Source: Ipomoea triloba (Eukaryota; Streptophyta; Magnoliopsida; Solanales; Convolvulaceae). From it: a stretch of 64,000 nt of DNA. Positions 12,441 to 24,489 of the stretch are shown here, in pieces. The translations under genes and the position numbers were made by a program. Below the pieces are notes generated by a model. The model made no database searches. It was not told the DNA's origin and worked only from the letters and a program-made list of their open reading frames with translations. The stretch's first letter is position 1, and every line of letters begins with the position of its first letter. The DNA lies in NCBI RefSeq assembly GCF_003576645.1, contig NC_044923.1:3788404-3852403 (forward strand), read 5' to 3'.

Positions 12441-15400
12441 TAGTCCCACTAGAGCTGATTATATATATATATTAGTTATCTCAACTTATTATATCATATT
12501 AGAGTTCTCACCGCAGTTAAAGTCTGATCTTTCAATGACCTTCAAAGTTCTTAGTGGAATTCAAAAACCCACATTGCTGCCCGCGCTAATTGGCTTATTT
12601 TAAATATAGGAAATTTATTTTTGAAAGAATTCGAATTACTTTAACTTGAACTAAATGGTTAATAGATGTATCTAAGATGATATTTCAAAACAGTTACTTA
12701 CATGTCAATTTATGTTACTTTTTTACCATAAAGACATTCATATTGGGTTGTATTCCACCCCATATCATCATTTTCCCAAATTATATACTCCAATAGAGAA
12801 AAAGGAATAGATATCTTATGAATATTATATTAGATTTATATACTTTTTTTTTAGAATAGATTTATATACTTTTCATTCATAAAAATATAGTATACACAAG
12901 TTATATAATTCAATGCATTACTTTTATAATTCCTAATTTTAAAAGAAATATATGGTCAGGACCTCGGCTATCTGAGCCACAGCCAACAATCCCCTCCCAA
13001 CATAACCTATTCGCTTCAACTGCCTAGCATGCCCGCACTAGTTCCTTACTCTGATGTATACCAATTGTATGATATCATTACGCCAAAAGTTATAACTAGT
13101 AACGAATGTGCAAATTTATTTTATTATACTTACATAACAGTTAGCACCAACATCCGATGACAGGATGCTAAATTCGATTCTTCGAGGCATCAACCCAACA
13201 GTATCTATCTATTATTCATAAATTGATTGATTTTGGGGGATAAAATTTTTGACGACATGCCAACATGTGAAATATCATGGGTTTGGGGTAGGTTAATGTG
13301 GTGTAAAATATAGTTCAACAAAGTCCAGAAGCTACTGAGTTATAGAAAAAAATAATAATATACTAACCAGGTAGGCAGGTACCAATTAACTCCAGCATCA
13401 AACAAGTCTGTTCAGCTCATTATGGATGGAGGAAGATAACTGTCGACTGAATCATTATCCCATAAACTATCGGAATGTTCAATGATTAGGGCTTATGTCA
13501 CTATATATATTGATATATATATATATATGTATATATATCATATCCATCATATATCTCACACGTATATTCTATACCCACGGATGGATAGATGGATTAGTAA
13601 TAATTGCCAAACATTAATATGCCTGCAAACATCATTTATGTGGGTTTATAAGGTTTGTTGATAGATTCCCCAATACAATGACAACTATATATGCACCTTG
13701 CTAATTGTATTATTGATGTTTGGCATGTGTTAATTACACACGGGTGTTTCGATCTTCTATAGATATGATGTTTGTCTTCTTCATAAAAATGTTGTTCATT
13801 TAAATTCTATGTTATGATGCAACACTACGAATATAATGTTGTCAATGCCGACATTAACATCCAAATGTAATAGGATAATAACATTATTAAAATCACTCAC
13901 TATAATGTAGTGATTCAGGGTTTTTGTCGTACGACACACAAACTATTTTCGAAAGCTTCGTCGGCAACCCACTGACTCAGGGTTTTCATCCTAAGACACA
14001 CAAACTATTTTTGAAAGCTTTATCGCCGGTAACCTGCCCAATAGCGTATATTATTGATGTGAGGAAATTAAATGAGAAAATTAAAAGCCAAAAATTTTAA
14101 AATAAATGTGAGGACACGACAGATTTGTATGTCGTCTGGAAATCCATGCCATATAGTTGTCGAGCTCTGAAGGTAAACTTCAAAGGCCATCACATGCTTG
14201 AATGTACCTTTGAGTTGAAAAATGAAGCATATTTAGAACGTAGTAATCGCAATTAAGACCGGACTTTCTTGAAATATTTATTATTAGTTTTTTTTTTTTC
14301 AAAATTCTTATACCGTTTAGGTTTTTTTTGGGAAGACCAGAGATAAAATAAGAGGGCAGGAAAATAATAAGTGTATTTTTATGAAACGAATATGAGGAGT
14401 TCTAATTTTATTATAAGGAGAAGTGTAATATTGTTAGAGGATTATTGAGAATCCGACCACTTTTTGAACACATTCAAAAAATAAGTGGAGATCTGCGGGC
14501 ATTTGGTTACGTTGGAGGGATTACAATTCTATTCTTACCTAATTACGAAGGTAAACAAATTTCTTTTTTTGGTTGGAGGACATTGTAATTTCACAGAATT
14601 GAAATTCCCTCATTTTCATATAATTAAAATCTCATGCCATTTCACTTGCATAGATTTTAAGAAGTAAAAAATAAAAAAAATAAATAAATAAAAAACTTTT
14701 GAGAGAAAATTACAAATCTTTTTTAACCTACCTCGTTTGATCATATTGTCTTTTTTGAATACGGACTCTATTGTAGTATTTGTTCATAATTACTTTCTCA
14801 ATATTACCTCTGCTGAGGTTTGAACCTTCCATATAAAGGAGCATCTTGGTTCCACTGGACCACAATGTCCTCGCCCAAAACCTCTTTTATCTATTTTATT
14901 GCTTTTGTTATGGAATTATGAGGGTAAGTATAATATTATTTGAGAGGGCAAGATGAGAGCAAATTAAGAGGAAAACATTAACACGTGGCATCAAATTTAG
15001 GGCCATGATTACAAATTCCACAAAGAAATATAAAAAATGTATAGTAGGAGATAGTTGAAATGTCATGTTCACCCACTTTAGCTACTAATGGCTTTTACAT
15101 TTAGTTGTCTTTTGGTTTTTGGGTTGGAAACCTTTTCGTCTGGCTTGGGAATCGATATAGACGATGTAAAAGGGGGATGGTGAATTGTGAGCAGTGATCC
15201 CTTTGAGGTATATAAAGTTGAGGTGATTTTAATGGGGATACACATCATTGTGGTAATTGAAACTTATTCTCCCTCCATCTACATTTAGATCACCATCTTT
15301 CTATCATATCTACTTTGTTTTTGACTCTACCTCCCACCTTTCTCTTTTCTCTTTTTCCCCATAGCAAAAAGAAAGAGAAAGGGAATGTATATATACATAC

Positions 15401-15535
15401 ATATATATCTGGTGCAAATATTATGTATTGGTACTAGCAAGAGGTGGATTCAGAAATTTTTGTTCACAAAAAAGATAATTTGAAAAAAAATGAAACACTA
15501 AATATCATAAAGAATAAACTCTAATTCAAACCTTA
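12441..15535. other. AT-rich intergenic DNA with old repeats
   Basis: No gene recognised. A dispersed-repeat copy lies at 13050-13200. A tandem duplication of about 63 bp lies at 13911-14036 ('cagggttttt...cacacaaactatttt...gaaagctt' twice). A fragment resembling hAT-type MITE text ('gcatttggttacgttggag') lies at 14500-14640. Confidence 0.4.
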
Positions 15536-15760
15536 CAGGGCGTTTGGTTGGGAGGAGGGAATTACGTGGGAAAGAATTGTAATTCGGTGAAATTGTAATT
15601 CAATGAATAATGTAGGAATTGAAATTACAGTGTTTGGTATGCAGGAATAGGAGTATAGGAAATTGAAAGGTAAGAAGCGACAAAATGACTAAAATGCCCT
15701 TACGTCATAGTAGTAGTAGTAGTAGGAAATGGGGATTCATCGTGTTGGCCGGACTTGAAT
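15536..15760. mobile_element. hAT-like MITE fragment
   Basis: It starts 'cagggcgtttggttggg', the usual form of plant hAT MITE ends, followed by 'ggaattacgtgggaaagaat' and several 'gaattgaaattac' motifs. It ends with a (TAG)n run near 15709. The opposite terminus was not found intact. Confidence 0.4.
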
Positions 15761-17310
15761 AGCTTAGTACAACATTCTACCATAAAAAAGTGACGCTAAC
15801 TACTATGCAAGAATAAAGAAATAAAATTGTAGTGTTATTAATAGTTATAACTTTTGGCATACTGTTAAGTGCTTAATCTTAACAACTGATATTAGAGAGC
15901 AAATGTTGGGATTTGGGAGGGTGTTACGCAAATATAAAGAAATAAAGTTGTGCTTTAGTAGTAGCAACAAGGAGACTTTAAAAGATAAACGGTAATTAAT
16001 TGTAATGGAGTGTATATACTTGGTAAAACAAAAAAAAGGCATGTTTAGTAAGTGTATGCACAGAAAAAGGAAAGAGTGGAAAATGGATAATAAAATGTTG
16101 ATGGGCATTGATGGCGTTTGCACAGAAAAAAGAAAGAGAGTTGAATAGAGAAAATGTTTGACTCCATCAATCTATCTAAGTGAAGTGCAGTGCAGTGCAG
16201 ACGTCTTTATCTCATGCCTGTGTGTTTTCCACCATATATATATCAAAATGAAATGAAATGAAATGAAATATATATATGGTGTTATGCTATTCCCATTTCC
16301 GAGCTAGCTTGCATGCATTGCTTTTCTCAACAGCTAGATAGCTACTCATCTGAAAAGCACACTTCAACATTGTCACGGCCATGACACAAAATTCAAAATC
16401 TTCAGTGGAGTGGTCAATTTCCCCTTTGCATCATTCTCCCGCCATCACAACACAAATTGGATGCATGCTCAACCCCCTCCCCAAAAGCTCCCTTTTTTCA
16501 AGTATAAATAAATAAAATTTTCGGGTCATATTCTGTTGAGTGGCGGTTTAGAGAGTCGAGTTCAGCATTCTGTCACTAAAACGTAGCGTTAAAAGGAAAT
16601 AATAAACTTAAGTTTTCAGTACTAGATATAATTTTTGGCGTAAAGACAAGTAATTGATCCAAAAATGGGCAACAGGGCTGAGCTGTATTCTTATGATATT
16701 TAAGAGAGTATTTTTTCTTTTATTTTTTTTTTAATGCAGAAGGAATATAATATTGTTTCACTTCACAATATTTGAACTTAAGATCTTACTATAAGCTATA
16801 TATAACACGTTGAAAAAAATAGTAATTTTTGGTGTATTCCACTTGACTTAAATCATATGTTTAGTAGTTCTAATTAATTTGGATTTGGAGTCAAGTTGTG
16901 TTGCTATGTTGTTTAAGAGACCTTTTTTTTTTTTTGGAAACTTGAGATCTTACGACAAGTAGTATCATGTTGGGAGGTTTTATAAAACTTATGTTTGTGA
17001 GTATTTGTTGGAAAAATGGCTTGTGTGTGACTATTTTGATACATAAGTGAAAGTGAATTTGAATTTTTTTAATTGAAGATCGAGATGAATGACGTATATG
17101 TTTAAAATGATTAATGAGTGCATGCGAGTTTAATTCTCGAAGTGTATCTAAGGAGTTGATCTGATATGAAAAAAAGATTTGGAAGGGGACATTATCCTAC
17201 CAATGGTATATATAACAACTAATTTTCTAAATAAAAAAAAAAACAGCTAATCTTAAACTATTTGATTGATTGAAGAATTGTGTGATATAAATATTGAATA
17301 TTTTATTTAA
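15761..17310. other. Intergenic DNA, no gene seen
   Basis: AT-rich. It contains reverse-oriented pieces of the dispersed repeat (15775-15870 and 16550-16650) and short tandem 'gtgcagtgca' and 'aatga' runs near 16190 and 16243. Confidence 0.35.
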
Positions 17311-17606
17311 CTTAGCCCAATTTAGTAACATAGTTAGCTTACCAATTAATTTTGACTTGTTTGACCACTATTAGTTGTTTGATTTGGTTAAACAATCAAT
17401 ATGAGTATTTGATTAATTAGCTTTTTGTAATACCTTATTGCTTTAAAATACTAAAATTCAACGATCAGATTTTTGAGAAAGTAGTCATTTTGCATATAAT
17501 TAGCTATCAGCTAATAACTAATTTACCAAACATCTACAATCAACTAATGCTATAAAAAAAGGGAATTCATTAATCCAATCAACTAACAACTATTTACCAA
17601 ACACTA
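17311..17606. mobile_element. hAT-like MITE (relative of 47829-48075)
   Basis: It shares 'tttgaccactattagttg', 'agctatcagctaataacta' and 'caactatttaccaaacac' with the element inserted at 47829-48075. The left end is degenerate. Confidence 0.5.
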
Positions 17607-17705
17607 GTGTTTTTTATTTATCTAATGAGCCAGGACGATAAAATTTGAATCCAAACAATATAATACCCCCATTATTAGATACACAATGGGACTAGAGTAT
17701 AGGAC

Positions 17706-17706
<1 letters not shown>

Positions 17707-17804
<98 letters not shown>

Positions 17805-18013
17805 NNNNNNNNNNNNNNNNNNNNNNNNNNNNNNNNNNNNNNNNNNNNNNNNNNNNNNNNNNNNNNNNNNNNNNNNNNNNNNNNNNNNNNNNNNNNNNNN
17901 NNNNNNNNNNNNNNNNNNNNNNNNNNNNNNNNNNNNNNNNNNNNNNNNNNNNNNNNNNNNNNNNNNNNNNNNNNNNNNNNNNNNNNNNNNNNNNNNNNNN
18001 NNNNNNNNNNNNN

Positions 18014-18084
<71 letters not shown>
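17707..18084. repeat. Poly-T tract and 209-base assembly gap
   Basis: T run 17707-17804 with one A, N 17805-18013, then T to 18084. The open frame across it is an artefact. Confidence 0.95.
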
Positions 18085-18085
<1 letters not shown>

Positions 18086-18224
18086 TCTCAGTGCTGAATT
18101 ACATAGTCTAGGTCCTTTAATATGGGCCTATTTTTGGGTTGTGGAACTGTCGTACCAAATATGGGTCGAACTGGAAAACAGCATAAATTTACCTAAGACA
18201 AGTGAGTCCCAGAGGGGCAATTTA

Positions 18225-18475
18225 TATATGATCCACAACATTGTGGAACTTGGTCCAATATAAATAAATTGATTTCATAAAGTACAGAATTTATGTTCAT
18301 AATACACAAAATTATATAGTTAAGGACACAAACACTTAACATAATTCACAGAATTCATGTTCATTATATCGTGTTTATGTGTGGTGTATTATGAACATGA
18401 ATTTTATGTATTATAAAGTCAAATTTTGTATATTGGCGACAAGAGTCCACAGTACATTATGGACCCTGTTTCACG
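18225..18475. mobile_element. MITE-like inverted-repeat element
   Basis: 'aattcatgttcattata' (18353) pairs with 'tattatgaacatgaatt' (18388) around a loop of about 18 nt. Outer text such as 'ataaagtacagaatttatg' and 'attttatgtattataaagt' extends the symmetry. Non-coding. Confidence 0.45.
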
Positions 18476-18526
18476 AAATAACGATCGGTTCTAGAGGTTA
18501 GAAAAGAGTAAATTCTTTATTTTATT

Positions 18527-18770
18527 TTATTTATACATTAGGTATTCCAGCCTACAGTAGACTAATTCTAAACTTCCATAGTCCATGCTTAAGAGTCGCT
18601 GGAAGAGGTATATTGCGAATCGTCCCGTTAGTCTCTGGATTCCCTTCAATGCCTGCACATTATAGACATAAGGAGTCTTCATCTTATCTGATCGGTCAAT
18701 GTCTCCTAATGATCTGGGTTCCAATGAGATTGTGTTGGGTATTAGACCCTATAATACTAGAGTTAAGCGC
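18527..18770 (-). pseudogene. Ty3/gypsy reverse-transcriptase remnant
   Basis: A 65-codon open stretch on the minus strand contains 'ALKGIQRLTGRFAIYLFQRL'. This matches the conserved EVQRLTGRxAALNRFIS block that joins the reverse transcriptase to RNase H in plant Ty3/gypsy polyproteins (family knowledge). The preceding DIDRSDKMKTP fits the degenerate 'NPDKIKAI' block. No other pol domain was found nearby, so it is an isolated, decayed fragment. Confidence 0.5.
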
Positions 18771-19914
18771 AAATTGATTGATTAAATTAACAAGAACATT
18801 AGAGAAAGCAATGCCGATAAACTGGCAAAGGTTGTTTTTGTTATATTAGTGCCAAGGGGAAAAAAAAAAAAAAGTACTTGTGTGGCATTCGACAGAGAAT
18901 TTACAGAGAGACAAACAATTATTAGGAAAAACATTAATGGCTTGTTTGTTTGGCGTGAAAGAATTAATAAGGAATTTTTGAAAGGTTCAGCAGTTGCTTT
19001 CGATTAATTAATATAGTTTCTTTGTTTGGTTTTCAAAAAAAAAAAAAAAAGAATTTTTGAAAGGGAATTAATAAGGAATTAAATTTAAATTTTATTGGAA
19101 AGAAATTAATAGGGATTTTTTTTTTAAGGTAAACGTAGCTATTCAATTAATTCATAACATAAAACCGTTTACATCAACATCAATGAAATGGTAAACCATT
19201 CCTTACAGTCAGACATAGAAACAACTTTTCTAACTATGCTATAGAAAACTTGAATCGCACACTGTTTCATAACTAGGAAGCTATGTTCCTTCAAGGAGCT
19301 TAAAGCTTCATCAAAGATCTGGGTCTTTATCATCCTTCTTTTTTGCTCGCCCATGATAAGATCAACACTTGTCGAAACCAAACTAAACGATTTATGCTAA
19401 TGATAATGAAAAGCTCGTGAAAGTAACGAGAGGAAAACACAATAATAGAGAAAATAAAAAGTGGTAAAGCCAAAGTAGGGTTGGGAGTTCAAGACTACCA
19501 ACACAAACCCCAATACCTACCTACTATTATTTTATTCAAAGGGAAAGAAAACGGAAGAAGAAGATCTGTGGCGGTGGTCGGAGGCGGACGGAGCTGCAAC
19601 GGTGGTCGGAGGCGGACGGAGCTGCAACGGTGGTCGGGGCGGAAGAAGAGCGAGAGTAAACGTATAAGGTGACCAAAACCGTCGTCTCAAAGCTCCATTA
19701 GAGCTCCGGCCGGAGGTCGGAGGTGGAAGCCGAAGTTGAGCAGCAGAGAAAAGCTTTTTGTTTTAGAGAGAAAAGGGAGGCAACATTAATTAATAGGGAA
19801 TTTATTCTGTAAAGAGTGCCTATAGATTTTTGTTGGTTGATCGAGTGTGATACTGTTGGGTGAAAGGGATGGACTATTATGCGGAATTTCATGATTCTGT
19901 CAAAAATCAAATGT
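18771..19914. other. Intergenic DNA with small tandem repeats
   Basis: A 28-bp unit 'ggtggtcggaggcggacgga' plus 'gctgcaac' occurs 2.3 times at about 19572-19640. A 70-codon frame on the minus strand (19169-19381) begins at TTG and has no recognised homology. Nothing is annotated as a gene. Confidence 0.35.
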
Positions 19915-20225
19915 TTCTTTTGGAATCTTTGTTCCCTTACTCTTCCTAGAAAAGTATCATTGCAAACTCCGTGTGTATCTTGTGGTCGTATTATGTGCTC
20001 TTTGTGGCAGGTTTAAGGAGACTGTACTATTCTTCATATTTTTGCTGAGTGTGATTTTGCTAATATGGTTTGGAATGCCTATGATATGCAATGGGACAGT
20101 GCTGATGATGGGGATTTACAACACTGGTTAATGAACAAATTTGAAACTCTTTCAAAATTAGAGCTTGTCCATTTTATTACAATTTGTTGGGAATCTGGGA
20201 GACTGGTTATGACAAAAAAAAAAAA
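19915..20225 (+). pseudogene. LINE 3' fragment (reverse-transcriptase zinc-binding domain)
   Basis: On the plus strand, pieces in different frames read 'LTLPRKVSLQTPCVSCGR', then 'AECDFANMVWNAYDMQW' and 'LVHFITICWES'. This is the zf-RVT region found near the end of plant LINE polyproteins (pattern LPxK...CxxCG...HxFxxCxxAxxVW). A frameshift separates the CxxC half from the rest, so it is dead. A poly-A tract (20214-20231) follows, and the 3' flank of ERF copy 1 starts at about 20232. Confidence 0.6.
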
Positions 20226-20324
20226 AAAAAAGGCTTTGCAAAATTTTTCACTCTTCTTATTTAACCTAACAACCTATTTATTTTACTTCCAGTTGAGGTT
20301 GATTTGCAAAGAAAGCTCATCTGA

Positions 20325-20698
20325 GTGAACCATATATGTAGCCCCCTCTGAGTTGCATCGATCCTATATCCAACTGCCCTGGCTCGATTCTGAATCTCCT
20401 TTGGCGTGAGTTGGCAATGGTGGCCATCGCCAACCACGCAGTCGGGGAAGTTAAGCTTGACTCCCGGGCCACGCAAGTAAAAGAGGGCCACGTCGTAGGC
20501 CGAGCAGCAGCCACCGGGGTATGGTAAGAGCCGAGCCAGAGCCTAGTATTCGTTTCACGAATCTCGGCTACCCACTTTCCCCACTTCCTCATACGAATCC
20601 CTTTGTATATATGGATTCTTTTGCTTAGGCCCCCGCTTCTTCTTTTCCGCTCCTCCACCTCTTCTAGCTCCAACACCATCTCCGCCACCGGCAGCCAT
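20325..20698 (-). pseudogene. AP2/ERF repressor copy 1, frameshifted and C-terminally deleted
   Basis: This is a relative of DREB-type (group II/A-5) AP2/ERF factors, which bind DRE-like DNA through one AP2 domain. From the ATG at 20698 it reads [16 protein letters not shown], matching copy 2. A 4-nt insertion (extra TATA after CCATA, near 20608) shifts the frame at the start of the AP2 domain and the original frame soon meets TGA. A single-base deletion near 20500 (ggccg against ggcccg in other copies) restores the frame for '[16 protein letters not shown]' and '[18 protein letters not shown]'. The AP2 core keeps V14 and E19 (WVAEIRE). The C-terminal DLNKYP repressor motif is absent because about 130 bp found in copy 2 are deleted between 'tgcaaagaaa' and 'gctcatctg'. 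Confidence 0.85.
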
Positions 20699-20777
20699 CA
20701 AACCAAAACCACAACTCTAATTTTCTTTTAATTTCCTCTCTTAATGTGTATAGAAGGGAAGGGGAAAGCGGCTAGCT

Positions 20778-20785
20778 TATATATA
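20778..20785 (-). promoter_or_regulatory. TATA box of ERF copy 1
   Basis: The minus strand reads TATATATAAG about 80 bp upstream of the ATG. The identical arrangement lies before copy 2. Confidence 0.5.
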
Positions 20786-20799
20786 CGGAAGGGAAGTTG

Positions 20800-21790
20800 A
20801 AATCGGATTATATAGGATGGGAAGAAAATTATTTAAAATTTTTATTAGATTGGGACTATTACCTTTATGTACAACGTCATCATGTGAAGTTGCGGTTTAC
20901 AAATTTTCATTATATTGAGGTTATTATCTTTTATATGCAGTGTCATCATGTGAAGGTGTCTTTTAAAAATTTTCATTAAATTGACACAATTATCTTTTAT
21001 GTGCGGTGCCATTATGTGAAGGTGCCTCAAGTATAAAACTGATATAGATTTATACATAGTGACGTACGTAATATTATATATACGAACTTTCAGCTAGTTT
21101 CTTATTATTCATGTTTTACTCACCGTGTATATGGTATGTTTTAGTTCATCCCAAAAAAAAGAAAAGAGTGGAAATCAAGTTATATAGGATAAGATCAGGA
21201 AATTTCATGTGCCACCGTGTGAAGGTGCCTCGTAAGAATAAAAACGATATAGAATTATACCTAGTGAGGTACGTAATATTATACATGCTTCTAGTTTCTT
21301 ATTATTCATTTTTCACTCACCGCATATATGGTATGTTTTAGTTCATTAAAAAAAAAAAACAAAACAAAACAAAACAAAACAGAGAGTTGAAATCAAGTTA
21401 TATAAGATGAGAAAATTTCCATGAAATTGAAATATTATCTTTCATGTGTAATCATGTGAAGGTGGCTTGTAAGGATGAAAACGGTAATATTATACACACT
21501 TCTAGTTTCTTATTATTCATTTTTTTTTATTCACAGCATATATGGTATGTTTTAGTTCATTCAAAAAAAAAGAAGTGGAAATTAGGTTATATAGTATGAG
21601 AAAAAGAATTCATTAGATTGACATATTATCTTTCATGTGTCATCATGTGAAGATGTCTCGTAAGGATAAAAAAGGTATACATTTATATGAAGTGACGTAC
21701 GTAATATTACACTTCTAGTTTCTTATTATTCAATTTTTACTTACCGCATATATGGTATGTTTTAGTTCATCCAAACAAATCAAAACAAAA
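20800..21790. repeat. Promoter-side ~220-bp repeat array A
   Basis: About five diverged units lie upstream of ERF copy 1. Each starts 'gtggaaatcaagttatatag', passes through 'ctttcatgtgtcatcatgtg', 'cgtaaggataaaaacggta' and 'agtgacgtacgtaatatta', and ends 'catatatggtatgttttag'. Unit starts can be seen at about 20800, 21168, 21386, 21574 and 21785. Some units are shortened. The first unit is continuous with the leader/promoter of copy 1, so the array appears to have grown from the gene's own promoter. Confidence 0.8.
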
Positions 21791-21954
21791 GTGAAATTGA
21801 ATTTTATTAGCATGTAATCAGCTAGATATATGCCACTTATCATGCACTTATTTTGCACTTAATTTGCACTAACTTATCTTTCACATTTATCTTCCAACCA
21901 AATCAAAACAAAATTAATATACTTTAAAAGGCACCCTTCCTGGCGCTATTCCAT

Positions 21955-22060
21955 CATATGTATGCATGGCTTCTTTTGTTTGCCCTACCTAACACTTCTT
22001 CTTCTCCACTCCTTCGACTTAGCTCCAACGCCTCCATTTTCTGCACCTTAAGGTGATGTA
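21955..22060 (-). pseudogene. AP2/ERF scrap (copy 6, N-terminal part)
   Basis: This short stretch matches the 5' part of the ERF copies (text such as 'cttcttcttctccactcctt' and 'agctccaacgcct'). It most resembles the copy-5 fragment at 26305-26410, including the preceding 'catatgtatgcatggcttct'. No AP2 domain remains. Confidence 0.6.
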
Positions 22061-23159
22061 ATAGAACGCTTTGGAAAGTCACAAGTCTAACAGCTAAACA
22101 TGATTGTATCCTTATATAGACCTATATTATATATTCTAAGCTTATTATATTCTTGTTGTCTAGCTTATTACTAGTTGTGTATACTGTTCCATTAACTAAG
22201 CATCAGGCTGTAGAGATTAACCTAGGAGCATCTCAGCTAGATCCTTCATGATTGATCCTAGATTAACCTACCCAACTGGTTAAAGAAACGGATTATCGAA
22301 ACAATTTTAATATAGTTGGTAATTGAAAAATAAACTAATACCATATATAGATGGTTAGAAATAATTGTTTATAAATTTTGATGATGATAATTAGATGTAT
22401 TAGGGATAGTAGACCCCTCAAACTTTCATTCTTGTAAATCACAAATTTGTCTCATCTTTTATGGGAAGAATCTCAGTCGGGAGAAGGTGTGTCGGAAGGA
22501 AGCTAGTTATACCGGAAGGAAGTGCATTCAAAAGAAGCAAGTCAGAGAAAGAATGTATTTGACACAAATGGAGTGAATATCTTTTGACATGTCCATACAC
22601 ACACCACTTGTCAAAAGACCAACATCTAATCCCTCAATGCATAATGAATGAATCAACCTTGAAAGAAGTTAATAAAAAGAGCTGTTAGACACATTCTTAA
22701 GTTATTTGACACCTATAGCTTTACATTAAAGACAAGTGTGTGATAAGGGACAAAGAGACTTTATAGGACTAAAGACCTTTTTATTACATAGATAGGGAAA
22801 TGATATTTACCTTATTATGGTCCATGGCAGCATGCATGCATGAATCAAGGATTGTGACACCTTTTAAATGGCTACCAATTGACTGACTGTCACATAGTAG
22901 CTAGGAATTATTTGGTTAACTAATCATCCATACTACTTTACTAAAAATCACAAGCACTCACAATTACAAACCAAAATTTGACAAGTTCAAGACTTGTATA
23001 TGCATAAAAAATCTTACTTTCTATAAATTTTTAACTTTTAAAAGCCTATTCAGCCCCCCTAGAATTTTACTTGCATGGGATTGAAAAATGATATCACTTA
23101 ACCAAAATTAGAGATCATATATTCATTTGACCGCTGCAAACTTTTATATTTCTAATGGC
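22061..23159. other. Intergenic DNA, no gene seen
   Basis: AT-rich. A slightly richer piece at 22440-22620 contains 'ggaaggaagctagttatacc' type repeats, but no protein match is recognised. Confidence 0.3.
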
Positions 23160-23940
23160 GGTCCCCGGCAATCAAGTTGTCATGCACCGGATTAAAATAA
23201 CACTATATCATCTATACCGATGAGTTTTTTATTTTTTTTTTTTTATTTTTTTTATTTTTTTGCAAACTCATATTCATAATGAGGAGGTGGTAGTGCCCCA
23301 AAATCAAGTTGTCATGCAAACTGATTAAAATAATATTATATTATCTATATAGGTGAGAAGTGTTTTTTTGGGCGAATTCATATTCTCAATGAGGCGTGTA
23401 AGGATAAGAAAGGTTACAAAGTTGTATGCATGTATTGCCACCGGCCACCGCCTTCAACATTACCAGAAAGAGTAGTGTAAGCTTTCTGGGAGTTTCTCTA
23501 AAATTTGTAAACTTAGACAATAAAAATCATGGTGTGTTGCTTTACAATATAATCTAAGCAGAGATTAATTCCATTGTATATATGTGTTTGATGCAAATTA
23601 CACTTTACCTTATTAAAACCCAACAAAGAATTAAATCACTTTGGAAGACAATAAAAGAAGGCTTTATCCAATAAAACATTCATCCATCCATGGTAGATAT
23701 CTCAAACTTTAACCACAAAACTGGTTATTACTTCTCTGATCCTCAATGCAAAACCATCACTTATTACCCACTCTCCCAAACTATTCTTTACAACTCCGGA
23801 ACTCCCACAAATAAAGGCTTTGCAAAATTTTTCACTCATCTTATTTAACCAACTAATTTAACCTATTTATTTTACTTCCAGTTGAGGTTGATTTGCAAAG
23901 AAATAAATCCTTAAACTTAATTTGTGGGCAGGTCAAGGTA
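23160..23940. repeat. ERF-array 3' flank duplicated segments
   Basis: Motifs 'aatcaagttgtcatgca' (23170, 23303) and 'tttctctaaaa' to 'atcatggtgtgttgcttt' (23490-23560) recur at 26690-27060, 27240-27540 and partly at 29100-29250. They mark the downstream flank carried along with each ERF duplication. Confidence 0.65.
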
Positions 23941-23943
23941 GGA

Positions 23944-24382
23944 TTAGTCGAGGTGAGGGTACTTGTTCAAGTCAGGTGTAACATAAACACCTGACTCAGG
24001 GTGGTGATCAACAACGCTCATCTGGGTAGATGATGTATGTAGCCCCCTCTGAATTGCATCGATCCTATATCCCACTGAGGTGGCTCGATTCTGAATCTCC
24101 TTTGGCGTGAGTTGGTGGTGGTGGCCATCGCCAACCACGCAGTCGGGAAAGTTAAGCTTGGCTGCCGGGCCTCGCAAGTAAAAGAGGGCTACGTAGGCCC
24201 GAGCAGCAGCCACCGGGGTATAGTAAGAGCCTAGTATTCGTTTCACGAATCTCAGCTACCCACTTTCCCCACTTCCTCATACGAATCCCTTTGTATGGAT
24301 TCTTTTGCTTAGGCCCCCGCTTCTTCTTTTCCGCTCCTCCACCTCTACTAGCTCCAACACCATCTCCGCCGCCTGTAGCCAT
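23944..24382 (-). pseudogene. AP2/ERF repressor copy 2, inactivated by an 11-bp deletion
   Basis: From ATG at 24382 it reads [16 protein letters not shown], then [20 protein letters not shown] and [12 protein letters not shown], with AP2 residues V14 and E19 in place. An 11-bp deletion at about 24227, between two 'agagcc' repeats that are both present in copies 1 and 3, removes the WLGSY region junction and shifts the frame. An in-frame 3-bp loss also turns RAYDVALF into RAYVALF. The downstream frame is otherwise intact to the stop at 23944 and keeps the C-terminal [10 protein letters not shown] (EAR-type DLNxxP). A single slippage event therefore explains the loss of function. Confidence 0.85.
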
Positions 24383-24461
24383 CAAAACCAAAACCACAAC
24401 TCTAATTTTCTTTTAATTTTCTCTCTTAATGTGTATAGAAGGGAAGGGGAAAGCGGCTAGC

Positions 24462-24470
24462 TTATATATA
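24462..24470 (-). promoter_or_regulatory. TATA box of ERF copy 2
   Basis: Same TATATATAAG arrangement and distance as in copy 1. Confidence 0.5.
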
Positions 24471-24489
24471 CGGAAGGGAAGTTGAAATC

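Noticed and set aside
17686..18111. Open frame of poly-Phe across the T gap
   Set aside because: Artefact of the T homopolymer and N.
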